64,000 bases of DNA from Deefgea piscis (GTDB lineage: Bacteria; Pseudomonadota; Gammaproteobacteria; Burkholderiales; Chitinibacteraceae): assembly GCF_013284055.1 (NCBI RefSeq), contig NZ_CP054143.1:1302001-1366000 (forward strand), written 5' to 3'. This document shows positions 42,133-51,137 of the stretch, piece after piece (positions within the stretch are counted from its first letter, which is position 1; every line of letters starts with the position of its first letter). Under the pieces are notes generated by a model. That model had not been told where the DNA came from. It saw only the letters and a list, made by a program, of their open reading frames with translations, and did not search any database. The position numbers and the translations under genes were made by a program.

Positions 42133-42182
42133 ATGGGTATATTAATGCGGCCTATTTAAAAAGCTGCATGCATTAATATACC
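42133..42182. repeat. GTAT/ATAC palindromic repeat, copy 4
   Basis: 50-base palindrome: left arm ATGGGTATATTAATGCGGCC, right arm complement GGTATATTAATGC, then a small offset before GCAGC. It ends in ATATACC and lies 16 bases upstream of the GTG start of the hypothetical gene, inside its probable promoter region. Confidence 0.8.
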
Positions 42183-42341
42183 TTGATTAGTTCTGATTCA
42201 AATTCTGCACTGATACCGCGCCAATGGCTGGCGCGAGAGCAGTGCATTCTTATTATGCCTGAGTGATGGATCACTGCGGGCTAACGGTCGTGATTCTTAC
42301 AAAATTGGGGAGTGCACCGATAGTGTGGCTGGTTCTAGGGC

Positions 42342-43235
42342 TTACCACGGCGCCGGATGAAAGCGCGCGACCAAAAAGTCGAGCAAGGCACGAACGGCGG
42401 GGGATAAGTGCCGCCGTGATGGATATAGTGCATAAATGGTCATCGTTGGCGCTTGCCACTCGGGCAAAACGAGATGCAACTCGCCACTGGCCAGCAAGGG
42501 ATTGACCAAATAACTCGGCTGCAAGGCAATCCCGCTGCCGGCCAAGGCTGCATGCAGTAAAACGGTGGCTTCATTGGCACTAAAGCGGCTACGAACGGCG
42601 ACGCTGCGCTGATCTTGGCCGCGGTGAAATTGCCAAATGCTTTTGCCAAAATTAGCGTAGCTTAAACAATCATGCAAGGTAAGTGCCTCTGGGTCATTGG
42701 GAATACCGTTTTGCGCTAGATACCTAGGCGAGGCAACCAATACTGATTCACACGCCGCCAAAGGGCGTGCAATCAATAAAGCATCGGGCTCAAGGCTAAT
42801 GCGAATCGCCAAATCAATTCTGGATTCAACTAAATTCACCGCCATATCGTTGACGTTTAAATCGATTTTTAGCGCTGGATGCTGCGCTAAAAAATCGCCA
42901 ATCGCCGCTGCTAAATGCGCATGGCCAAACGACATGCTGCAGGTTAAGCGCAATTGGCCGCGCAGCTCGCCAGCATGCTGCGTGCTTTCTTCTTCAATAT
43001 CTTGCATCAACGCCAACATTTGCTGGCTACGCCGCAGGCAGTTTTCGCCAGCATCAGTGAGGGTCACGCTGCGCGTTGTTCTTTGCAGTAGCCGCGCGCC
43101 CAGCCATTGTTCTAGCTCGGCGATATAGCGCGTTACCATCGCTCGCGACATGTCGAGCTGATCGGCCGTGGCGCTAAAACTGCCGGTGCTGGCGACGCAG
43201 CTAAACACCTGCATGGCTTTTAGTCTATCCATCAT
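42342..43235 (-). CDS. LysR-type transcriptional regulator
   Basis: 297 residues. The N-terminal winged HTH is typical: MQVFSCVASTGSFSATADQL, RAMVTRYIAELEQWLGARLL and RTTRSVTLTDAGENCLRR. The effector domain contains GQLRLTCSMSFGHAHLAAAI. It belongs to the large CrgA/YafC-type subgroup. AAGGA lies just upstream of the ATG pair at 43235/43232. It diverges from the MBL-fold/DsbA-like pair, so by LysR custom it probably controls those genes; the effector is unknown. Confidence 0.93.
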   Translation of the reverse strand: MMDRLKAMQVFSCVASTGSFSATADQLDMSRAMVTRYIAELEQWLGARLLQRTTRSVTLTDAGENCLRRSQQMLALMQDIEEESTQHAGELRGQLRLTCSMSFGHAHLAAAIGDFLAQHPALKIDLNVNDMAVNLVESRIDLAIRISLEPDALLIARPLAACESVLVASPRYLAQNGIPNDPEALTLHDCLSYANFGKSIWQFHRGQDQRSVAVRSRFSANEATVLLHAALAGSGIALQPSYLVNPLLASGELHLVLPEWQAPTMTIYALYPSRRHLSPAVRALLDFLVARFHPAPW

Positions 43236-43267
43236 GGACTTCCTTAATTTGATCGGATTTTGCAACA

Positions 43268-43281
43268 ATCATGGCCATGAT
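43268..43281. promoter_or_regulatory. candidate LysR operator
   Basis: ATCATGGCCATGAT, a 14-base perfect palindrome with a T-N11-A pattern, 33 bases upstream of the LysR gene and about 70 bases upstream of the divergent MBL-fold gene. Confidence 0.4.
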
Positions 43282-43352
43282 AGCGCATTTATCTGGCTGT
43301 TTAACGCAACTACACTGGCGTCAGTTCAATCAAACCACTCAAGGAAGTCACC

Positions 43353-44228
43353 ATGTTGCGTACTACATTACTCGCCAGCACTTTAGCTTTAAGCTTTAAT
43401 GTCGCTCAAGCCCAAGATAGCGCCAAAGCGCCGTTGCAACTCAAAGTCTACAACGCCGACGCGGCGAGCTTTCATGTCAATTCGGTGTTGATTAGCGGAG
43501 AAAAAGAGGCGGTACTGATCGACAGCGGTTTTACGCGCGCCGATGCTTTGCGCATTGGGGCCAATGTGCTTGATAGCGGTAAGCAATTAACCACGATTTT
43601 GATTAGCCAAGCGGATCCTGATTATTATTTTGGCGTTGAAGTGTTAAAAAATATGTTCCCGCAAGCGCAAGTCGTTGCCACGCCAGCCGTTCTGGCCAAA
43701 ATCAGCAGCAAACTGGCAGGGAAAGTCGCATTTTGGGGGCCTAAAATGGGCGCCAATGCGCCGCAAAATCCAGTCTTGCCACAGGCTTTGCAAGGCAATA
43801 CTTTAATGCTAGAAGGTGAAACGATCGAAATTCGTGGCAATACCGGCATCTTGGCGCATCGCCCGTATGTGTGGATTCCATCGATTAAAACCATTGCTGG
43901 CAATATTGGCGTATTTGGCGGACTACACGTTTGGACGGCCGACACCCAAACCGCCGCCGAGCGCCGTGCTTGGCAGGCACAACTCAATGAAATGGCGGCA
44001 TTGCAAGCGGTAACGGTGATTCCGGGGCATATGCAAGCGGGTAGTTTGCTCGATGCCAGTCAAATTAAATATACCCAACAGTATTTGCAGCGTTTTGAAA
44101 CCAATGCGGCCAGTGCCAAAAATAGCGGCGAGCTGATTCGCAGTATGCAAACTGCTTACCCACAAGCCGGTATGGGGCTGGCGCTAGAAATTGGTGCCAA
44201 AGTGAATCAAGGAGAAATGAAATGGTAA
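43353..44228 (+). CDS. exported MBL-fold protein lacking the canonical metal motif
   Basis: 291 residues: signal peptide (LLASTLALSFNVAQA, cleavage near residue 20), then a metallo-beta-lactamase fold. NSVLISGEKEAVLIDSGFTRAD and PGHM near the C-terminus match the superfamily. Where active members have HxHxDH, this protein reads ISQADPDYYFGVE: both leading His and the final His are missing, while one Asp stays. It may be inactive, bind metal differently, or belong to a specialised subfamily. AAGGA precedes the ATG. Its last seven bases overlap the DsbA-like gene. Confidence 0.8.
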   Translation: MLRTTLLASTLALSFNVAQAQDSAKAPLQLKVYNADAASFHVNSVLISGEKEAVLIDSGFTRADALRIGANVLDSGKQLTTILISQADPDYYFGVEVLKNMFPQAQVVATPAVLAKISSKLAGKVAFWGPKMGANAPQNPVLPQALQGNTLMLEGETIEIRGNTGILAHRPYVWIPSIKTIAGNIGVFGGLHVWTADTQTAAERRAWQAQLNEMAALQAVTVIPGHMQAGSLLDASQIKYTQQYLQRFETNAASAKNSGELIRSMQTAYPQAGMGLALEIGAKVNQGEMKW

Positions 44229-44914
44229 AACGTTTAGATTATTATTTTGATCCACTGTGTGGCTGGTGCTACGCCGCAGCGCCCTTATTGCAGGCGCTGG
44301 CAGAACAATCTCCTGAGATTGAAATCGTGCTCCACGCTGGTGGCATGATGAGTGGCGAGCGCCGCCAGTACGTGACACCGGCATTGCGCGATTATGTGAT
44401 GCCGCATGATCAGCGCATCGCCGCTTTAAGCGGGCAAGTTTTTTCGCCAGCGTATTTCGATGGTTTGCTGCGTAATTCGCAAGCGGTGTTTGATTCCACA
44501 CCGCCGACCTTGGCGATTTTTGCCGCCGCAGCGCTTGGTGGATCGGCACTGAAAATGTTAGAAAAAATCCAGCAAGCGCATTATCAGCAAGGGCGGCAAA
44601 TTGCGGATTTCGCGGTATTGTTGGATCTGGCGGCGGAGCTGGATTTCACTCGCCCAGCATTTGAGCAAGCGATGCAGCATGAAGCCACAACGATCGCCGC
44701 GCATTTTGCCCAAACCCAGCAAGACATGGCGCAGCACGATTTACGTGGTTTTCCATCTTTGCGTTTTGCGGAAGGGGCCGCCATTAATTTAGGTCCATTT
44801 TTAGCTCAACCCGATGCTTTTGTGGCTTGGATACGGCAGCAAACGCCAGTCTCTTTGCTCACCGATGACGCTGCGTTTTGTAGCCCACAAGGTTGTGAAC
44901 CAAAGGGGATTTAG
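44222..44914 (+). CDS. DsbA-family thioredoxin-fold protein (FrnE-like)
   Basis: 230 residues with a thioredoxin-type active site CGWC at residues 13-16 (DYYFDPLCGWCYA) and the cis-Pro loop RGFPSLRF, separated by the helical insertion of DsbA proteins. No signal peptide, so it should be cytosolic, unlike true DsbA. It overlaps the MBL-fold gene by seven bases. Similar proteins are annotated as DsbA family oxidoreductases; the substrate is unknown. Two C-terminal Cys (FCSPQGC) are an extra feature. Confidence 0.88.
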   Translation: MVKRLDYYFDPLCGWCYAAAPLLQALAEQSPEIEIVLHAGGMMSGERRQYVTPALRDYVMPHDQRIAALSGQVFSPAYFDGLLRNSQAVFDSTPPTLAIFAAAALGGSALKMLEKIQQAHYQQGRQIADFAVLLDLAAELDFTRPAFEQAMQHEATTIAAHFAQTQQDMAQHDLRGFPSLRFAEGAAINLGPFLAQPDAFVAWIRQQTPVSLLTDDAAFCSPQGCEPKGI

Positions 44915-45030
44915 CGACTCATAAAGCATGGGGGCGGTGCCGCAGAGATTTAAATCGCAGATTGCGGCAGCGTGATGACCGCGATCTGCCGCCTTCTGTT
45001 ATCCTCGATTTTTTGTCGTTTGAGGGTGAA

Positions 45031-45435
45031 ATGCCATTTCCTTTGCAAGATCAGGAGGCGCAATTGACGCCAGTTGAAGAACTAAGACAGCAAATCGCCG
45101 AAATTAAAGCGGCGCAAGCCACACTTGATCGCAATGGCACGCAATATATTGTGATGATGGGCGACGTGGCTTTTAAGTTTGTGATGCAAGAAAAAATCGC
45201 TACGCAAGCCAGCGCTGTTGCCGCGCAATGGGCCACGCGCTTTACTGAGAGCGACGCCAAAATGATTGCGCGGGCGATTAAAAACGCCAAGGGCGAAACC
45301 GCACAAGCCATGCCTTTAGCTGCGGCGCTCAATATGGCATTAGCGAAAAAAAATCTGAGTTTACAGCGGCTAGAACAAGCCATCAGCGTGATTCAATGGC
45401 TGCCAGCAGTGCGTTGCGATTCAGCGAGCGAATAA
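45031..45435 (+). CDS. hypothetical helical protein
   Basis: 134 residues, no recognised family. Start chosen at ATG 45031 (MPFPLQDQEAQLTPVEELRQ), with GAGGGTGA just upstream; the frame is open from 44962. It is predominantly helical and Ala/Gln-rich, with only one Cys near the C-terminus, and no signal peptide or membrane segment. Codon use fits the neighbours. Function unknown. Confidence 0.6.
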   Translation: MPFPLQDQEAQLTPVEELRQQIAEIKAAQATLDRNGTQYIVMMGDVAFKFVMQEKIATQASAVAAQWATRFTESDAKMIARAIKNAKGETAQAMPLAAALNMALAKKNLSLQRLEQAISVIQWLPAVRCDSASE

Positions 45436-45472
45436 TCCTTAACCTTATGACTCCGTCTACCGCCATGCCGGC

Positions 45473-46771
45473 TTATGGCTGATATTGGCAGGCGTTGACT
45501 TGCCGGCTGCGGCTGAGTGCGGCAAAACGGCTTGGGGTACAGGCCGCGCCGGTGCATTGCGGCAGAGTGAGCTCAATGATGCCCGGCTGTTCGCCATGCA
45601 GGCTCAGCGGCGTCATGGCGCGCATTTGTGGCAAGGTTTGATAAACCAATTTGATTTTGATTTGCTCTCGTTGGCTGCGCGGATGTTGCCAGCGCTCGAA
45701 AATCATCGCTAAACCTGGCGCGGTATTATCGGGTTGCTCGCTGAGCTGCCAATTAAGGCCGAGCGCACCGGCGACATTGGCAATATTGGTGTCATGGCCA
45801 ATTAGCCAAACTATCTTGGCGCTCGCTGCTTGCTGGGCCAAAGTGCCACCATTGGCTGGCGCGTGATCTTGCAGTGCATTGCTAATTAAATGTAATAAAG
45901 GCGTGGCATTGGCGCTGGCAATAAGTGGATTTTTTTGGGTCAGTGCAAAATAGCCATTATGCGCAGTAAACAGCTGCTGCCACTGCGCGGGCTGCGCAAT
46001 GCGTCCCCAGCCGACCTGTGAATCGGGCATTCCCTCGGCGTATTGCAATAAAAAAATCTCGCTTAATGTAGAAGCCAAACCCAGTGCGCCCTTAAAACCT
46101 GCGCCGTGGTGATTGACATGCAAACGGCTAGGTAATAATTGTGGCAGGCGGCAATCACCTTGCTGCTGGGCCGAGCACAGCGGCGCGGCGTTCAAATTGA
46201 GCGTTGCCGCCAGTTGTTGGTAGGCGCTGGCAAATTGCTGATCGACCGGCTTTGCCCCCAGTTGCTGCTGAATCGAGCGGCGTACTGCCTTGGGGTTGAG
46301 CTGACAAATGCCCATTTTTAGCGGATGAAATAGCGGGTCCACTTGGCTGGCGTCCGCTTGGCTTTGCAGCGCGATGCCACAATTGGGCGCTACGGCGTCG
46401 ATGAGCGCTTGACCGGTGGCGCGGGTCCTTTGCTCGCTATCGGCCCACACCAGCATGTGGCCGGTTGCTGGGCAGCCTTGGGCGGGTAATAGCCCATTGT
46501 TTTGCCATGCGGTTTGATAATAGTGGCCAAGCAGCTGGAGTAATTGTCCTCCTCTTGGCGTGAGCTCTCCCAGTGCCACTGGCCACGCAGGCCAGCGATC
46601 GGGCGTCACTTGCTGCATCAGTGCGGTATCTTTGGTGGGGGAGCGAACCCCGTGCCGATTGAGAATCACTACTTTGCTAATTTGCCACTCGTCGTCGCTG
46701 TTGGGCTGGGCAGTCCAGCCATTGCTACTGGCGACAAGCAAAACACTGAGTACATAAGGAGCGATGTTCAT
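45473..46771 (-). CDS. periplasmic histidine acid phosphatase (AppA/Agp type)
   Basis: Phosphomonoesterase of the branch-2 histidine phosphatases, which include phytases and glucose-1-phosphatase. The 432 residues start with a signal peptide (about 1-21), then the catalytic VVILNRHGVRSPTK and, late in the chain, WLIGHDTNIANVAGAL holding the HD proton-donor pair. Numerous Cys suggest disulfides, in keeping with the dsbA gene nearby. Whether it prefers phytate or sugar phosphates cannot be read from sequence. The ribosome site is weak. Confidence 0.9.
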   Translation of the reverse strand: MNIAPYVLSVLLVASSNGWTAQPNSDDEWQISKVVILNRHGVRSPTKDTALMQQVTPDRWPAWPVALGELTPRGGQLLQLLGHYYQTAWQNNGLLPAQGCPATGHMLVWADSEQRTRATGQALIDAVAPNCGIALQSQADASQVDPLFHPLKMGICQLNPKAVRRSIQQQLGAKPVDQQFASAYQQLAATLNLNAAPLCSAQQQGDCRLPQLLPSRLHVNHHGAGFKGALGLASTLSEIFLLQYAEGMPDSQVGWGRIAQPAQWQQLFTAHNGYFALTQKNPLIASANATPLLHLISNALQDHAPANGGTLAQQAASAKIVWLIGHDTNIANVAGALGLNWQLSEQPDNTAPGLAMIFERWQHPRSQREQIKIKLVYQTLPQMRAMTPLSLHGEQPGIIELTLPQCTGAACTPSRFAALSRSRQVNACQYQP

Positions 46772-46887
46772 GGCTGATCTGCAATCGTGAAGGGTGGCTT
46801 GATTATAGTGAGTCGCGATGCAAGAGATTGTGCAATTGATTGGCTGCAGAAGGACTGTTGACAGCGATGCCTGCTTTTACCGGCAGC

Positions 46888-46914
46888 AAAAAAATGGGCA
46901 GGATATACCTGCCC
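46888..46914 (-). terminator. terminator of the COG2509 flavoprotein gene
   Basis: On the minus strand GGGCAGG, loop TATAT, CCTGCCC, then A and seven T. It is about 50 bases past the stop, with palindromic repeat copy 5 in between. Confidence 0.85.
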
Positions 46915-46917
46915 ACT

Positions 46918-46964
46918 GTATTTGCTTGCAGCCATTTTTAATCAATGGTGATATGGATATACCC
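46918..46964. repeat. GTAT/ATAC palindromic repeat, degenerate copy 5
   Basis: 47 bases abutting the stop codon of the flavoprotein gene. Its minus-strand left end GGGTATATCCATATCACC fits the family; the other arm (GTATTTGCTTGCAGCC) pairs at nine of 16 positions. Confidence 0.5.
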
Positions 46965-48608
46965 TTATTTCAACATATCCAGCGCCAATGCTTCCGCTAC
47001 TTTAATCCCATCCACCCCAGCCGATAAAATCCCACCGGCGTAGCCTGCGCCTTCGCCTGCGGGGTAGAGACCGCGCACGTTGAGCGATTGGCAGTTGTCA
47101 CCACGGGTGATGCGAAGGGGTGAGGAGGTGCGGGTTTCAACGCCAGTCAGTACCGCATCGTGCATATCGTAGCCACGGATTTTTTTACCGAAGGCGGGGA
47201 GTGCTTCGCGCATGGCAGTAATGGCGTAATCGGGCAGCGCTGCGGCCAGATCAGTCCAGTTCACGCCGGGTTTGTACGATGGCTCGACTGCGCCGACGCT
47301 GCTTGAGGCGCGGCCAGCGAGAAAATCGCCAACCAATTGCGCTGGCGCGTTGTAGTTTTCGCCGCCGAGTACAAACGCTTGGCTTTCAAGCTGGCGTTGG
47401 AATTCAATCCCCGCCATTGCGCCGCCGGGATAGTCACTTGGATTGATGCTGACCACCATGCCGGAGTTGGCATTGCGCTCGTTACGCGAATATTGGCTCA
47501 TGCCGTTGGTGACGACGCGGCCGACTTCAGAAGTGGCGGCAACAACCGTGCCGCCCGGGCACATACAGAAGCTATACACTGCGCGGCCATTGGCGGCGTG
47601 ATGCACCAGTTTGTAATCGGCAGCGCCCAAGATCGGATGACCGGCATATTTGCCCCAGCGCGCGGCATCGATTAAGGATTGCGGGTGTTCGATTCGAAAG
47701 CCGACCGAGAATGGCTTGGCTTCCATAAAGACGCCGCGGTGGTGCATCATTTCAAAACTATCGCGCGCGCTGTGGCCGAGTGCGATGACCACGTGCTCGC
47801 TGAGAATTTCATTGCTAGGGTGGCCTTCGACGCCGATTTCGGTGACGCGAACGCCACGGATTTGCTTATTGCCATCGGGCATGTCTTCGAGAATGAGGTC
47901 ATCAACGCGCTGCTGAAAGCGAATCTCGCCACCGAGTGATTCAATCTCGGCGCGCATTTTTTCGACCATGCCAACGAGTTTAAAGGTACCAATATGTGGC
48001 TTGGCAATATATAAAATCTCATCCGGGGCGCCAGCCTTAACAAATTCATTCAATACTTTGCGACCCAGATGGCGCGGGTCTTTAATTTGGCTGTAGAGCT
48101 TACCGTCAGAAAACGTGCCTGCGCCGCCTTCACCAAATTGCACATTCGACTCGGGATTGAGCGTACTTTTGCGCCACAGGCCCCATGTGTCTTGCGTGCG
48201 CTCACGTACCTTTTTACCGCGCTCGAGCACGATGGGTTTAAAGCCCATTTGAGCCAAAATCAGCGCCGCAAAAATCCCACATGGGCCAAAACCCACAACG
48301 ATAGGGCGCTGCGCGCTGTTTGTGAAGGTGGCTGGTGCTTGGCCAACAAAGTGGTAGCGCGTGTCTGGCGTTGCTAGCACGTGCACATTGTTTTTAAATT
48401 GCGCCAGCAGTTTCGCTTCGAGCGTGCCGACGTCTAAATCGATGATGTAGGCCAACAGCATATGGCCTTTACGCGCGTCAAAGCTGCGTTTAAACACGCT
48501 AAAGCTATTGATGTCGGTTTCGGCGATGCTCAAATAAGTGGCGATAGCGGTTTTGAGTTCGGCTTCAGTATGGTCCAGCGGCAGTTTGAGTTCGGTAATG
48601 CGGAGCAT
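46965..48608 (-). CDS. NAD(P)/FAD-dependent oxidoreductase, COG2509 family
   Basis: 547-residue uncharacterised flavoprotein. After an N-terminal domain (LRITELKLPLDHTEAELKTA) comes the dinucleotide fold VVGFGPCGIFAALILAQMG with a following acidic end of strand two (IVLERGKKV). VQFGEGGAGTFSDGKLY, VIALGHSARDSFEMM and the C-terminal GLYPAGEGAGYAGGI are characteristic of the family. The substrate is unknown. GGAAGGA precedes the ATG. Terminators flank it on both sides, so it is probably monocistronic. Confidence 0.93.
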   Translation of the reverse strand: MLRITELKLPLDHTEAELKTAIATYLSIAETDINSFSVFKRSFDARKGHMLLAYIIDLDVGTLEAKLLAQFKNNVHVLATPDTRYHFVGQAPATFTNSAQRPIVVGFGPCGIFAALILAQMGFKPIVLERGKKVRERTQDTWGLWRKSTLNPESNVQFGEGGAGTFSDGKLYSQIKDPRHLGRKVLNEFVKAGAPDEILYIAKPHIGTFKLVGMVEKMRAEIESLGGEIRFQQRVDDLILEDMPDGNKQIRGVRVTEIGVEGHPSNEILSEHVVIALGHSARDSFEMMHHRGVFMEAKPFSVGFRIEHPQSLIDAARWGKYAGHPILGAADYKLVHHAANGRAVYSFCMCPGGTVVAATSEVGRVVTNGMSQYSRNERNANSGMVVSINPSDYPGGAMAGIEFQRQLESQAFVLGGENYNAPAQLVGDFLAGRASSSVGAVEPSYKPGVNWTDLAAALPDYAITAMREALPAFGKKIRGYDMHDAVLTGVETRTSSPLRITRGDNCQSLNVRGLYPAGEGAGYAGGILSAGVDGIKVAEALALDMLK

Positions 48609-48641
48609 GTTGTCCTTCCGGGTTGAGGTTTATTCAACAGA

Positions 48642-48686
48642 GTATTGATTGCTAGCCCAAGTTAGATAAAGGCTAGCTGGATATAC
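48642..48686. repeat. GTAT/ATAC palindromic repeat, copy 6
   Basis: 45 bases: GTAT and ATAC ends, inner arms GCTAGCC and GGCTAGC pair perfectly around a 13-base AT-rich loop. The inner stem sequence differs from other copies while pairing is kept. It lies upstream of the flavoprotein gene. Confidence 0.65.
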
Positions 48687-48699
48687 GTTGATTCAATAA

Positions 48700-48739
48700 A
48701 AAATACGCCACGCTACTTCTTGGCAGCGTGGCGTATTTT
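48700..48739 (-). terminator. terminator after dsbA
   Basis: AAAATACGCCACGCT and AGCGTGGCGTATTTT, 15-base perfect arms around a 10-base loop. On the minus strand it lies 16 bases after the dsbA stop and ends in T runs. Confidence 0.88.
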
Positions 48740-48754
48740 ATCAGGATTAAAGGC

Positions 48755-49399
48755 TTATTTCTTTTTTGGTGCTTTACGATCTTTGGCGATCAGCTCATCG
48801 ACCATTTTGGTCACGGTAGCATCTTCCGCGCCGACCATCGCCGGGCTAGTTACCCATTTGCCGTTAACCACAAACATCGGTACGCCATCCACTTGATAGT
48901 CTTGCGTGATTTTGGTGAGGTTTTTCAACTGCATTTGCGTTGAGAAGCCATTGTAATTGGCTTTAAATTTGGCAACATCAATGCCTTGTTTTTTAACCCA
49001 TTCTAGCAATTTGGCTTCGTTGCGTAATTCGATACGGTCTTTTTGGACGGCCTTCATCACGGCTTGCTGGTATTTAGCATCTAAACCCATGCCTTGTAGC
49101 GCGAGGAAGATCTTGGCGTGGCCTTCCATATCATTGCGGCCATCCCACATCACGTGCACCCGGCGGAAATTAACGTCTTTCGGCAGTTTTGCTGCCCAAG
49201 CATCCACATAAGGTTCGATGGCAAAGCAGTGTGGGCAGCCATACCAGAAGAACTCGATCACTTCGGCCTTGCCAGGTACTGCAACGGGCATCGGTTTGGC
49301 CATCGCTTTGTAATCTTTACCTTCGGTAAAAGCAAAAGCCGCGGTGGCGCTTATTAATGACGCTGCGACGACGATTGTTTTAATCCAGTGCTTTAACAT
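48755..49399 (-). CDS. dsbA: thiol:disulfide interchange protein DsbA
   Basis: Periplasmic oxidase that introduces disulfide bonds. About 214 residues: signal peptide (VVAASLISATAAFA), active site FFWYGCPHCFAIEP and cis-Pro loop VDGVPMFVVNG. The C-terminus ends in a basic tail (RKAPKKK). Two adjacent ATGs exist at 49402 and 49399; the second gives better spacing to AAGGA. It is followed on the same strand by a good terminator and preceded by the SPOR-domain gene, a neighbourhood seen in other Neisseriales. Confidence 0.96.
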   Translation of the reverse strand: MLKHWIKTIVVAASLISATAAFAFTEGKDYKAMAKPMPVAVPGKAEVIEFFWYGCPHCFAIEPYVDAWAAKLPKDVNFRRVHVMWDGRNDMEGHAKIFLALQGMGLDAKYQQAVMKAVQKDRIELRNEAKLLEWVKKQGIDVAKFKANYNGFSTQMQLKNLTKITQDYQVDGVPMFVVNGKWVTSPAMVGAEDATVTKMVDELIAKDRKAPKKK

Positions 49400-49520
49400 C
49401 ATTTTTCCTTAGAAAAGAGTGGGTGTGGGGGTAGCGGTTTCAAGGTGGGATTGGGGATGGGGCAGATTTGCCCGATCCCGACGTGCTGCTTATCCCGAGT
49501 TGGTCACCGCTGTTTGTCGT

Positions 49521-50243
49521 TTAATTGGCTTTTACAATGGCACTATCAATGCCATTGGCTTTGAGCTGGCCGCGAACTTTATCTAGATCAGCAGTCGCAT
49601 TAAAAGGGCCAACGCGAACACGGTGCCAAATGCCTTTGTCTGGAATATCTGAGGTGAGAATGCGCGATTCAATGCCCAATAGCGCCAACTTAGCTTTTAG
49701 GTTATCGGCATCGCCTTCGTCTTTAAAGGCGCCTACTTGTAACCAAGCATTTTTATTGGCTTCTGCTTTGGGTGTCGCAGCGGGTGTGGCGGCTGGGCTG
49801 GTGCTGGTTTTTGGACTAGCTGTTTTTACCGGTGCTGGCGTGCTGGCTACGGCCGACTCTTCGTTGAGCTCAGGCAATACTTTATAAAAATCAAAGCGCT
49901 CGCCACTGGCGTTGGTACTCGCAGGTTTGCTGGCGGCAGTGCTGGCTGGCACTGGGTTGAGCGCGACTTCTTTGCCATTGCCAGGCAACAAGACTTCTGG
50001 GGGCGCGACGGCGGTTTCAGGCGCTGAGCTCACGGCGTCTGCTGGGGTGGTATTGCCGTTTTTAAACGGATTACCACTGCGATTTAAATACAGCGCCACA
50101 GCGACCGCAATGGCAATACCGACAAATAAACCCAGTAGCAAACCGGTAATTAATGAGCTGCCGCCACTTTTACGTTGGCTATTGGCACGGCTGCTGCTGG
50201 CATTGCGGTTACTACTGCGGCTGGGTTTCATATCACGGCTCAT
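49521..50243 (-). CDS. SPOR-domain protein (FtsN/DedD-like)
   Basis: 240-residue inner-membrane protein: basic, Ser-rich cytoplasmic start, one membrane helix (LITGLLLGLFVGIAIAVAVAL, about 31-51), a long low-complexity Ala/Pro/Thr/Ser linker, and a C-terminal SPOR domain (AWLQVGAFKDEGDADNLKAK, WHRVRVGPFNATADLDKV) that binds denuded septal peptidoglycan. This layout is that of FtsN/DedD cell-division proteins; which one it replaces is uncertain. It is the gene upstream of dsbA. Confidence 0.88.
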   Translation of the reverse strand: MSRDMKPSRSSNRNASSSRANSQRKSGGSSLITGLLLGLFVGIAIAVAVALYLNRSGNPFKNGNTTPADAVSSAPETAVAPPEVLLPGNGKEVALNPVPASTAASKPASTNASGERFDFYKVLPELNEESAVASTPAPVKTASPKTSTSPAATPAATPKAEANKNAWLQVGAFKDEGDADNLKAKLALLGIESRILTSDIPDKGIWHRVRVGPFNATADLDKVRGQLKANGIDSAIVKAN

Positions 50244-50522
50244 GGCTTACTCTGTTCTCCGGCGGATAAGGCCTTTTTATCGCACAGCAGGGTATTGAGC
50301 ACTGTGCGAAATTGATTCTACGAATCGCGTGATTCTACCGCGCTTTGCAAGTTCCAGCAGCGCATTATCAACACAACGCTGATAAGGCTAGCCGCATCGG
50401 CAGAAAAACGACAGGACAAGCCGCCGTTTTGGCGCCGCCGACGGCATTGGCCGGTGATTGCATACGGCGAAGCGCGGCGCAGCAGGTACAATGGAGTCAC
50501 TCTGAATGAAAGGATTGCAAAC

Positions 50523-50987
50523 ATGTTAAATAACGACGTACTGCGTAGCATTCGCTATATGCTCGATTTGAGCGATGCCAAATTAGTCGATGTACTGCAA
50601 TTGGCCGGGCAAACTTTAGATAAAGCCACGATGGTGGCGTTTTTAAAAAAAGAAGAAGAGCTCGAATATCAAGAATGTGATGATGTGACGATGGCCAATT
50701 TTCTTGATGGTCTGGTGTATTACCGCCGTGGTAAAGACGAAAGCCGTCCGGCAATGCCGATTGAGTTGCCAGTGACCAATAACTTGGTGCTCAAAAAATT
50801 GCGCGTCGCTTTTGAACTCAAAGACGATGATATTTACGCGATGTTGGCTGAAGCCGGATTTGAAGTATCCAAGCCAGAGCTATCGGCATTATTCCGTAAA
50901 AAAGATCACAAGCATTTTCGCCCTTGCGGCGATCAGTTCTTACGCAACTTCCTTAAAGGCTTAACGCTGCGCGTTCGCGGTCGATAA
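50523..50987 (+). CDS. DUF1456 (YehS-like) protein
   Basis: 154 residues consisting of two tandem DUF1456 repeats: LNNDVLRSIRYMLDLSDAKL with YQECDDVTMANFLDGLVYYRRG, and VTNNLVLKKLRVAFELKDDD with HFRPCGDQFLRNFLKGLTLR. The function is unknown. The ATG at 50523 has AAAGGA upstream; the frame is open from 50454 in a region without a ribosome site. Confidence 0.93.
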   Translation: MLNNDVLRSIRYMLDLSDAKLVDVLQLAGQTLDKATMVAFLKKEEELEYQECDDVTMANFLDGLVYYRRGKDESRPAMPIELPVTNNLVLKKLRVAFELKDDDIYAMLAEAGFEVSKPELSALFRKKDHKHFRPCGDQFLRNFLKGLTLRVRGR

Positions 50988-51137
50988 GTGGCTGCTGATG
51001 GTGTTGGGTGTCTCTTTGTCGTCGCAATGCGCGCTTAAAGTGAGCTGTTTCTGGCGCATGTAGCAAGTCGCGTGCAGGTTTTGCTCGGCTATCGTTATAA
51101 TCGCTTTTATTGTTCCAACTATTTCTGGATTTTTCGC

